Positions 26,201 to 38,200 of a DNA stretch of 64,000 bases are shown in pieces. The first letter of the stretch is position 1; each line of letters opens with the position of its first letter. Made by a program: the position numbers and the translations under genes. The notes beneath the pieces were generated by a model that was not told the DNA's origin, did no database searches, and was given only the letters and a program-made list of their open reading frames with translations. This DNA comes from Dastarcus helophoroides (taxonomy: Eukaryota > Arthropoda > Insecta > Coleoptera > Bothrideridae), in NCBI GenBank assembly GCA_028583605.1, contig CM053331.1:38087283-38151282 (forward strand), written 5' to 3'.

Positions 26201-29200
26201 TCGAAAAAATCAAAATTTTGAGGAAAAAGCCGAAATGTCGACTGATCTTAAAGAAGCTCGAAATTTCTATAGAGAGGTTGTAATTTCGAAAAAACGAATT
26301 TTTCCAAAGAAAGTCTATTTTGAGAATGAAAGCGAAATGAAAAAGAAATGAAATAAAAACACGAATTTTGAGAAAAAAAGTCGATCTTTTTAGCAAGAAA
26401 TACATTTCGAGGAAAACGTTGAAATTTCCCGAAACGGTAAAAGTCGAATTTTGAAATAAAATGGAAAATTTCGGGCATAAGACAAGGTTTGAGAAAAGCG
26501 GAAATTTCCAAAAAAGTCGAATTAGAGAAACGTCGAAATTTTAAAAATTTGAAGAACAAAATTTTCCAAAAAAAAACCGAATCTTGGGAAAAACGAAACT
26601 TCGACAAAAAGACTGCTTTTGAAAAATCACGTAATTTGAAGATAGAAATCATAATTTCCAACCCAAAATAAACGTCTTCCCAAAAATAATAAATTTTGGA
26701 AAGAGTCTAATTTTGAGAATGAATCAGAAGTTTGGAAAATGCTAATTTTGAGATTAAAGACGATATTTCTAGAAAAAAAAGCATTTTGAGGAGAAAGTTC
26801 AAATATCCAGAAACAAAAAGGTTAAATAGTGAAATAAAACGCGAAATTTCCGGAAAAAGTCGAAGTTTCAAAAGAACAAAAATTTCCAAAGTTGAAGTCG
26901 CTATTTTGAGAAAAAAACGTACTTCGAGGAACAAATTGAAGTTCCTAGAAGCCGGACGGTTATATTTTTAAATAAAACGCAAAATTTACGACAAAAGGCG
27001 TAATTTGAGAAAAGCAGAAACTTTCAAAAAGTCAAATCGAAGGGAAATGTTGAAATTTTCGGAAAAACTAAATATTGAGAAAAATGACGATATTTCGAAA
27101 AATGACGAAAATTTCGAAAAAAAAAGACTGATTTCGGAAAAATCGTACTGTCGAGAAAAACATAATTTCGAAACCCAAAATAAAACGTTTCCCCAAGAAA
27201 AATAAACTTTGGGGAAAGAGCTTCAATTTGAGATTAAATCAGGAATTTGAAAAAATGCCAATTTTGAGATTAGAGACGATATTTCCAGAAAAAAAGGCAT
27301 TTTAAGTAAAATGTTCAAATCTCCAAAAACAGAAAGGTTAAATAGTGAAATAAAACGCGAAATTTCCGGAAAAAGTCGAAGTTTCAAAAGAACAAAAATT
27401 TCCAAAGTTGAAGTCGCTATTTTGAGAAAAAAACGTACTTCGAGAAACAAATTGAAGTTCCTAGAATCCGGAAGGTTAAATTTTCAAATAAAACGCAAAA
27501 TTTTCAACAAAAAGCGTAGTTTGAGAAAAGCAGAAACTTTCAAAAAGTCAAATCGAAGGGAAATGTTGAAATTTTCGGAAAAACTGAATATTGAGAAAAA
27601 TGACGATATTTCGAAAAATGACGAAAATTTCGAAAAAAAAAGACTGATTTCGGAAAAATCGTACTGTCGAGAAAAACATAATTTCGAAACCCAAAATAAA
27701 ACGTTTCCCCAAGAAAAATAAACTTTGGGGAAAGAGCTTCAATTTGAGATTAAATCAGGAATTTGAAAAAATGCCAATTTTGAGATTAGAGACGATATTT
27801 CCAGAAAAAAAGGCATTTTAAGTAAAATGTTCAAATCTCCAAAAACAGAAAGGTTAAATAGTGAAATAAAACGCGAAATTTCCGGAAAAAGTCGAAGTTT
27901 CAAAAGAACAAAAATTTCCAAAGTTGAAGTCGCTATTTTGAGAAAAAAACGTACTTCGAGGAACAAATTGAAGTTCCTAGAAGCCGGAAGGTTAAATTTT
28001 CAAATAAAACGCAAAATTTGCGACAAAAGGCGTAGTTTGAGAAAAGCAGAAACTTTCAAAAAGTCAAATCGAAGGGAAATGTTGAAATTTTCGGAAAAAC
28101 TAAATATTGAGAAAAGTGACGAAATTTCGAAAAATGACGAAAATTTCGAAAAAAAAAGACTGATTTCGGAAAAATCGTACTGTCGAGAAAAACATAATTT
28201 CGAAACCCAAAATAAAACGTTTCCCCAAGAAAATAAACTCTGGGGAAAAAGCTTCAATTTGAGATTAAATCAGCAATTTGAAAAAAATGCCAATTTTGAG
28301 ATTAGAGACGATATTTTCTAGAAAAAAAAGGTATTTTGAGTAAAATGTCCAAATCTCCAAAAACAGAAAGGTTAAATAGTGAAATAAAATGCGAAATTTC
28401 CGTAAAAAGTCGAAGTTTCAAAAGAACAAAAATTTCCAAAATTGAAGTCGCTATTTTGAGAAAAAAACGTACTTCGAGGAACAAATTGAAGTTCCTAGAA
28501 GCCGGAAGGTTAAATTTTCAAATAAAACGCAAAATTTACGACAAAAGGCGTAGTTTGAGAAAAGCAGAAACTTTCAAAAAGTCAAATCGAAGGGAAATGT
28601 TGAAATTTTCGGAAAAACTAAATATTGAGAAAAATGACGATATTTCGAAAAATGACGATATTTCGAAAAATGACGAAAATTTCGAAAAAAAAGACAGATT
28701 TCGGGAAAATCGTACTGTCGAGAAAAATATAATTTCGAAATCCAAAATAAAACGTTTCCCCAAGAAAAATAAACTTTGGGGAAAGAGGTTCAATTTGAGA
28801 TTAAATCAGCAATTTGAAAAAATGCCAATTTTGAGATTGGAGACGATATTTCTAGAAAAAAAAGGCATTTTAAGTAAAATGTTCAAATCTCCAAAAACAG
28901 AAAGGTTAAATAGTGGAATAAAATACAAAATTTCGGAAAGAAGGCAAAGCTTGAAAATAAAAAAAATAGTCCAAAATTGAATTTAAAAAAAATGAATTTT
29001 AAGCAAATGGTCGACATTTTGAGATAAAAAAACGAATTTGGGGAACGAAGTCGAATTTTACAGAATTAAAATGGTCGAATTTAAGATTAGAAATTTAAAA
29101 ATCAAAAATTAATCAATTAATTAATATCTTTTTTGGAAATAACTTGAAAAATACTAATGTTAGAAATTTGTTTTTTTTTTAAGAATCCATCGCTAATATA

Positions 29201-32200
29201 AGCAACTTTCCCTTAATTTAACTAGCATTGCGCCTCTTTAATTATAGGAAATCGGGGTCTAGAAAGGGGCACACTGTGTAGACGCTTGTGTCATGGTAAA
29301 CACAAGAAAGAGTCAAAGTTTTTAACGAGTTCATCTCGAATTACTTTTATCTGAAAATAGTACAAAATTAAACTTATCCTTCAACTGGTGGATTAACTAA
29401 CGAGTACACTTCCTTAATTATCCTTGTCATTAGAAATTGAATCTCTAAAAGCTTTTCGTTGCGCGCAAATCCGAAGGAAATCGAAGCCGTCGTCCCTAAT
29501 TAGCGAGAAAAGCACAAGAGCGCTTTTTTTAGCCTCACTGTACTTCCTACCTTTAAAAAGGTAGGAAAAAAAGGCGAAAAAGATCATCCTCGTTGCGATG
29601 GAAACGCTACATTCTTTTTAAAGGTCGAAAGCCAGGTCGCACCTGCCGTTCCGGAACATTTTATAAGCCGCTTAAAAGAAATGTCAACTTCAGCAATATT
29701 GCGGCAAGACGAAGGATTTAAAGGATTCGAGTGGAAGAAAGATTTACTCCCGCATTAAAGTCAATATTTTGATGCGGTGTCTTCGTAAAAATTATTGTAA
29801 GAGGTGCTCGTTTCTTTACTTTTGAATAAAAATCTTATTTTTGACTCGAAATTTTATAGAATTATTATATTATTAATATTTTTTATTATATTTCCATTTT
29901 TTTTGTGGCACGGACTGGTCCTTGCTTATCTTTAAAAACTGAAACAGCAATCTTGTCTCCTGAAGCCAAGAAAGATTAAAAAACGCAAGACAGGTTGCTT
30001 TAACGCGTTTCGATAGCCAAGCTATTATCTTTAGAGAGATATTGGCTATCGAAATGCGTTGGAACAACTTTTTTTGTGTTTTTTAATCTTAATTGGTTTC
30101 AGGGGACAAGATTTGTATTTCAATGTTTTCATTTAACAACAAATTACATATTTGCAAACATGTAACAGAAATATTTCTGTAAAAACGCTCGTTAAGGTTT
30201 CGCGTGACCGTCACGCGTCGCCATCACGCCACCAACATGCTTTAATGTTTTTGGTTGATAAACTCACCTGCAGATGATCAAGTAAGGTTTCCAGTCCGCG
30301 GTCGGTGATGCTGCAACATCGCAAACTGAGGTTGTGTATGTGCTTCGAAGCTAAAGGAAATGAAGTGACTAAATCTAAAGCGTCTTCATCGGTTGCCCCC
30401 ATGAGACAAATACAGTGGAAACCTCTGCGGAGCAGCGAAGCGTAAAGACGAGCCCTTTCGTTTCCTTGAGATGTTCTCATTTCACGACATTGTAACACCG
30501 GTATTAAGCCGCTCCAAAAGCGAGGAGATCTGTAGAGAACGTCTCTCCATCGGGTGCAAACCTGCAAAGGATTAAAAATCCTTGATTAGATCAAAACCGC
30601 ACACTTCGTCAATCCTAATCCTTATGAATACGAATAGGAAAGTGTGTCTGTTTGTTCGGTTTTCACGGCTCACTTACTGAAGCAATTTTGACAAAACTTG
30701 GTAGGGAGCTTTCTTACAGAATAGTTAATAGGGTGCTCTTCATCCTAAATTTGTATCCAGAAAACTTAAATATATATAAAAGTGGGAATTTGTATTCGAA
30801 AAAGTTACAATTTAACATTAAAATGTTCAGCTTCAAATCAATATTTTAGGAACTAAAGAATCGAACTTTAGAAAAATATCAATCTTGAGGAAATCTCATT
30901 CTTTTAAAAATACATTTTTGTAATTGTCCTTGGGAATTTGGAATTTAATATCGAAAATAGTCGAAATTTGGGAATGAAATCTAAATTTCGAAAGTCTGTT
31001 TTTTTTAATGTTCCACCTTTTTATTTCGATTAGACTTGAAAAACTGGACATTTGTACTCGAAAACATTACAATTTACAATTGAAGTTGTCAATTTAAAAT
31101 CGATATTTTAGGAACAAAACAAATCAAACTTGGAAAATATCAATCTTGAGGAAATCTCATAATTTCAAAAATAACGTTTTTTAATTGTCTAGAAATTTGG
31201 AATTTGGTCTTGAAAATAGTCGAAATTTAGAGAATGCACTCTAAATTTTGAAAGTACGTTTTTGTCTAATGTTCGTTCTTTTTATTTCGATTAGACTTAA
31301 AAAGCGGGGAATTTGAACTCGAACAAGTCGCACAATTTTAATGAATTAAAATGTTTCAGTTTAAAATCGATATTTTATGAACAAAGAAAATCAAACTTAA
31401 TAAAAATATCGATCGTGAGAAAATCTCATGATTTCAAAAGTAGTTTTTTGTTAATTGACTAAAAATTTGGAATTTGGTTTCAAAAATTGTCTAAATTTTG
31501 AGAATGAACTTTAAATATCGAAAACATGATTTTTTAAGTTCAAATTCGACCTTTTTATTTCGTTTAGATGTGACGTTTTGGAAAAAATTATGTTTGAAAG
31601 TAGAGTTTAAAATTTTGAAAAAAATAATCGAATTGGTGGAACTTTCTAGTTTAAACTTGAGCTTCTAGGAAAAAATTCAATTTCAATAAAAACTCGTAAC
31701 TTCTAATTTAAATTTGTTCGTATAAATGTCTCGTTTTCTCCATTTTCTGACAAATCGAAGGAAATTTTGTGATGTTTCTCGAAATTTATAAAATATTTTT
31801 ATTAGGAAAGTTTTTAGAAATTTCTGTTGCTTTTTTTCTACTTTAAATTCAAGCTTGTGATCCCATCCAGCTTAAGTCACGAAATTTCAACTAACATCTC
31901 GAAATTTCGCCCGCAATGGTAACATTATCTTGATTATGGCCACGAAAAATAAAAAAATCTAGAGAAAAAGCTGAACTGTTAGTAAAAGGGTGAACAATTT
32001 GAAATCGAGATTAACTGAAGAAAATGAAATTAAAAAAACAATCTACCTTTAGAATTATGGTCACGAAAACATCAAAATGTAAAATAAAAGCTGAACTGTT
32101 GGTAAAAAAGTGAAAACTTTGAGGTCAACATTCACCAAAGAAAATTGAATTAAAAAAATCTATCTTTAAGATCGTGGTCACGAAAAAATGAAAATGTGGA

Positions 32201-35200
32201 GAAAAAGTTGATATTTTAGTGAAAAAAAGTGAAAAATTTGAGGTCGAGATTCATTTTTTTTTAAGTTTAATCCACTCGTGAAGAGTGCCTTCAAGCGCTG
32301 CGAGTAGGATGCCAAAACAAGGTTAAATGGCGATGAACCGCCTTCTTAAACAAGGATAGGTTGTAATTTTTGGGGAAAACTCCTTTCGGTAACGAGTTAC
32401 ATAGCTTGGAAGTCCTATAGAAAAAAAAGTCTCCGTAGACAGAAGTCCCCATTGTGTCAAGCTGGATCGCACAGGAATTTGCTGGTTCCATAGCTTGGAA
32501 GTTCTATAGAAAAAAGAGTCTCCGTAGACAGAAGTCCCCACTGTGACAAGCTGGACCCACAGGAATTTGCTGTCTCCGACTGTCTAGTACGCCTCAAGAA
32601 TCTTGCCCTTGCCCCAATCCTATTAGTTCCTACGAGCATCTTCCATGATAATACTTATAGAAAAGAGACAAGTTACCAATCATACGCCTGTGCTCTAGTA
32701 TTTTGAGAAAATCGGTCAAACTCTCGTCATCAATTAGACGAATCGCTCTTTTGTGAATTGAATCCAAAAGAGTTAAAGTGTGCTTTGGGGCTGAACTCCA
32801 AACATGAAAGCAGTATTCTTCAGTGCTGGCCTAACTGGTGAAAAAAATTTATTTTGAGGGAAACCTAATTCATTTTCATTAAATAACTTTTATCTTAGAC
32901 TCGAAAATAGTCAAAATTTACAACAACAAAAATCAATTTCGACAGAAACTTTGATGTATTTACTTTGTTTTGAAAATGGTTTTGATCTCAAAATATTCTA
33001 AATTTCGATTAAAAGATAACATTTCAAAAGAAAAAAGGAGAAAAATTTGGAATTTAAAATGTAAATTTTAATAAAAGAAGCTTGACATTATAATAAAAAT
33101 ATAAATTTCAAGGAAAATATCTGAAATAAATCCTGTCTCTTTTTTTTACTTTCAATCTGTTCATCCGTCAAAATTTCATGTTTGTTCCAAAAAGGGTGAA
33201 ATTTTAAGGTCACGGAAGTACAAAGGCACAGAAAGAACATCGATTAAAAAAAATTAGAAACTTTAAGTTTAAAGTCTAAATTTCCATTTTTTCTAGAAAT
33301 TTCGACTTTTTTTTCGAAATTTTAACTTTAAACTTGAATATTCGACTTTTTTCCCAAAATTTCGACATTTATCTCGAAATTTCGACTTTAAGCTCGAAAT
33401 TTCGACATTAATCTTGAAATTTCGACATTAATCTCAAAATTTCGACATTAATCTCGAAATTTCGACAATAATCTCGAAATTTCGACTTTAAAATTAACAT
33501 TACGATTTTAAAATTGAAATTTAGGCTTTTTCGTACGAAGAAGTAGACAAGACGTCGATTAAAACAATGTTTTTTTTAGAAATTTCGACTTTATCTTGAA
33601 ATTTTGACTTTTTTTTCGAAATTTAGAACATCGATTAAAAAAAAATTAGAAAATTCAAGTTTAAAAGTCTAAATTTCCATTTTTTCTAGAAATTTCGACC
33701 TTTTTCTCGAAATTTTAACTTTAAACTTAAAATTTCGACTTTTTTCCGGAAATTTCGACATTAGTCTCGAAATTTCGATATTTCGACATTAAGCTTAAAA
33801 TTTCGACATTAATCTCGAAATTTTGACTTTAAAATTGACATTTCGACTCTAAAACTGAAATTTAGACCTTTTCGTACGAACAAGTAGACAAGATGTCCAT
33901 TAAAACAATGTTTTTTTAGAAATTTCGACTTCATCTTGAAATTTCGACTTTTTTCTCGAAATTTAGAACATCGATTAAAAAAAAATTAGAAAATTCAAGT
34001 TGAAAAGTCTAAATTTCCATTTTTTTCTAGAAATTTCGACTTTTTTCTCGAAATTTTAACTTTTTTCGGGAAATTTCGACTTTAAATTTAAAATCTCGAC
34101 TTTTTTCTCAAAATTTCAAGGTTAAAGTTGAGGTTTCGACTTTAAAGTCGCATTTTCGTTTTTAATCTCGAAATTTCTGTACTCTAGGGTTTATTTAGGC
34201 AGATGACAATTGCGTCCCACTGCACCCCTTTCTCAACAATATTGACAATTGGCAATGGAGTACTATAACTAATTTTTATTTTTAATTACCAAAATGTTGA
34301 CTTTTTCTCAAAATTTTGGGATTAAAGTCGAAATTTCGAGAAAAAAGTCGAATTGTCGAGTTTGAAGTCAAAATTTCGAGATTAAAGCTGAAATTTCGCC
34401 TTTAATTTCGGAATTTCTGAGAAAAAAGTCGAAATTTCGAGTTTAAAGTCGTAATTTCGCAATTAAAGGCGAAATTTCGAGAAAAAAGTCGAAATTTCGA
34501 GTTTAAGTCGAAATTTCGTGAAAAAAGTTGAAATTTCCAAGAAAAAGTCGAAATTTCCGGAGAAACTCGAAATTTCGAGAAATAAAATTGAAAGTTCAAT
34601 AATAAAGGACAAAATTCAAGATTAAAATCAAAATTTTAAGAGAAAAGTGAAAATTTCTAGAAAAAAGTCGACATTTCAAGATCTAAGTTGAAGGTTCCAG
34701 AAAAAAGTCGAAATTTCAAGATTAAAATCGAAATTTCGAGAAAAAAGTTGAAATTTCGAGTTCAAAGTGGAATTTTCGGGATTAAAGTCGAAATTTCTTG
34801 AAAAATGTCGAAAATTTGAGAAAATAGTCGGGATCTCGAGAAATAAAGACGAAAGCTCAAGAAAAAGGTCGAAATTTCGAGAAAAAAATTGATATTTCGA
34901 GAAATAAGTCGAAATTTTGGGATCAAAGACGAGAAATAAGTGGAAATTTCGAGATCAAAGACGAGATTTCTTAAAAAAGGCCAAAATTTAAAAAAAAGTC
35001 GAAATTTTAAGTTTAAAGTAGAATTTTGGAATTGAAACCGAAATTTCTTGACAAAAGTCGAAATTTCGAGAAAAAACGTCGAAATTTTGAAAAAGGAAGT
35101 CGAAATTTTGAAGCTTATATTGGAAATTTTGGAACTAAATTAGAAACCTCTTTTAAAAAATCAAAACTTTGAGAAAAAAAGTCGAAATTTTGAGTGTAAA

Positions 35201-38200
35201 GTGGAATTTTCGAGATTAAAGTTGAATTTCCTGAAAAATGTAAAAATTTTGAAAAAAAGTCGAAATTTATAGAAAAAAATCGAAATGTCGAGAAATAAAA
35301 AGGAAAGCTCGAAGAAAAGGTCGAAATTTCAAGATTAAGGTCGAAATTTAGAGAAAAAAAGTTGATATTTCGAGAAATAAGTCGAAATTTCGGGATCAAA
35401 GACGAGAAATAAGTGGAAATTTCGGGGTGAAAGACGAAATTTCTTGAAAAAAGTCGAAATTTAAAAAAAAAGTCGAAATTTCAAGTTTAAAGTGGAATTT
35501 TCGGAATTAAGGCCGAAATTTCTTGAAAACAGTCGAAATTTCGAGAGAAAACGTCGAAATGTCAAGAAATAAAGTCAAGAGTTCGAGAAAAAAGTCGACA
35601 TTTCAAGATGAAAGTCGAAATTTGGAAAAAAGAAGTCGAAATTTTGAAGTTTAATTTGGAAATTTTGGAACTAAATTCGAAATCTCTTTAAAAAAGTCGA
35701 AATTTCGAGAAAAATTCGAAATTTCGAGTTTAAGGTGGAATTTTTGAGATTTAAGTCGAAATTTCTTGGAAAATGTCGAAATTTTAAATAAAAGGTCGAA
35801 GTTTAGAGAAAAAAGTCGAAATTTCGAGTTTGAAGTGGAATTTTCGGAATTAAAGTCGAAATTTCTTGAGAAATATCGAATTTTTGAAAGAAAAGTCCAA
35901 ATTTGGAACAATAAGTCGAAATTTAAAGAAAAAAGCCGAGATATGGAAAAATAAAGACGAAAGCTCGAGAAAGAGGTCGAAATTTCAAGATTAAAGTCAG
36001 ATTTCGAAAAAAAAGTAGATATTTCGAGAAATAAGTTGAAATTACGAGATCAAACGAGAAATAAGTGGAATTTTCGGAATTAAAGCCAAAATTTCTTTAA
36101 AAAAGTCGAAATTTACAAAAAAGAGTCGAAATTTTAAGTCTAAAGTGGAATTTTCGGAATTAAAGCCAAAATTTCTTGAAAATAGTCGAAATTTCGAGAA
36201 AAAACGTCGAAATTTCGAGAAATAAAGTCAAGAGTTCGAGAAAAAAGTCGACATTTCAAGATTAAAGTCGAAATTTCAAAAAAAGAAGTCGAAATTTTGA
36301 AGTTTAAACTGGAAATTTTGGAACTAAATTCGAAATCTCTTTTAGAAAATCGAAATTTTGAGACAAAAGTCGTAATTTCGAGTTTAAAGCGGAATTTTCG
36401 GGATTAAAGTCGAAATTTTTTGAAAAATATCGAATTTTTGAAAGAAAAGTCGAAATTTAGAAAAAAAAGTCGAAATTGAAAGAAAAAAGTCGAAATTTCG
36501 AGAAAAGTTGATATTTCGAAAAATAAGTCAAAATTTCGGGATCAAAGACGAGAAATAAGTGGAAATTTCGGGATCAAAGACGAAATTTCTTGAAAAAAGT
36601 CGAAATTTAAAAAAAAAGTCGAAATTTTAAGTCTAAAGTGGAATTTTCGGAATTAAAGCCGAAATTTCTTGAAAAAAGTCGAAATTTCGAGAAAAAACGT
36701 CGAAATTTCGAGAAATAAAGTCAAGAGTTCGAGAAAAAAGTCGACATTTCAAGATTAAAGATAAATTTCAAAAAAAGAAGTCGAAAATTTGAAGTTTAAA
36801 TTGGAAATTTTGGAATTCAATTCGAAATCTCTTTAAAAAAGTCGAAATTTCGAGAAAAAAGTCGAAATTTCGAGTTTAAAGTGGAAATTTCGGGATTAAA
36901 GACGAAATTTTGTGAAAAACGTAGAAATTTCAAGAAAAAAGTCCAAATTTCGAGTTTATAAAGTGGAAATTTTCGGATTAAAGACGAATTTCTTGAAAAC
37001 CGTAGAAATTTCGAGAAAAGAGTCCAAATTTCAAGTTTATAAAGTGGAAATTTTTACGATTAAAGTTGAAATTGAAAAAAGTCAAAATTTCGAGAAAAAA
37101 GTCTAAATTTAGAGAAAAGCGTCGAAAATTAGAGTTCAAATTGGAAATTTTAATATTTAACTCGAAATTTCTTTAATAAACGTAGAAATTTCGAGAAAAA
37201 AGTCCAAATTTAGAGTTTATAAAGTGGACATTTCCGAATTAAAGACGAAATTTCGTGAAAAACGTAGAAATTTCGAGAAAAAAGTCGAAATTTCGAGTTT
37301 GAAGACGAAATTTCGTAAAAAACGTAGAAATTTCGAGAAAAAAGTCCAAATTTCGAGTTTAAAGTGGAAATTTCGGGATTAAAGACGAAATTTTGTGAAA
37401 AACGTAGAAATTTCAAGAAAAAAGTCCAAATTTCGAGTTTATAAAGTGGAAATTTTACGATTAAAGTTGCAATTGAAAAAAGTCAAAATTTCGAGAAGAA
37501 AGTCTAAATCTAGAGAAAAGCGTCGAAAATTAGAGTTCAAATTGGAAATTTTGATATTTAACTCGAAATTTCTTTAAAAAAGTCGAAATTTCTTGGAGAA
37601 AGTCGAAATTTCGAGAAAAGAGTCGAAATTTCTAAAAACAATTTATTTTTAATCGACATCCTTTCTACGCTTTCGTACGAAAGAGACTAAATTTCAATTT
37701 TAAAGTCGAGATGTTGAATTTAAAGTCGAAATTTCGAATTTAAAGTCGAAATTTTGAATTTAAAGTCGAAATTTCGAATTTAAAGTCGAAATTTCGAGTT
37801 TAAAGTCGAAATTTCGAGTTTAAAGTCGAAATTTTAAATTTAAAGTCTAAATTTCGAGTTTAAAGTCGAAATTAAAAAAGATCATTTTAAGAAAAATTCA
37901 TTAAAAAAAAACTGAAAAATTTCAAAATATAATTAATTAATTTTTCGATCCTTTTCCTTCCTTTCTCAACCTTCAAACCCAACATGTCGACCCTAATCTG
38001 AGAAATTCGAGAACAAATGTCTAAATTCGAAATTTTAATAAAAACGTTCAATATTTCAAATTTTTTAAAACTTTTTCCGCAAAAAGATCCGAAATTTCTA
38101 AACCATGAAATTCCACAAAGTCGAGTATTTTTCTCCAAAGTTTAGACACTTTTTTTACAGATTAAATTTGAATTTTTTATTTTTTCTAGTAATTTTGATT

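Noticed and set aside
26700..28980. Plus-strand frames up to 214 codons in the 516-bp array as genes
   Set aside because: Lys/Glu/Ser-rich low complexity; frame length changes by loss of one A in a homopolymer; on the antisense strand of an intron; no family resemblance.
32291..32639. Three short frames as a host gene
   Set aside because: They are pieces of a retrotransposon reverse-transcriptase tail broken by stops and a tandem duplication.
33212..37876. Centromeric satellite
   Set aside because: The array lies in an intron of an intact gene and is only 4.6 kb; nothing supports centromere function.
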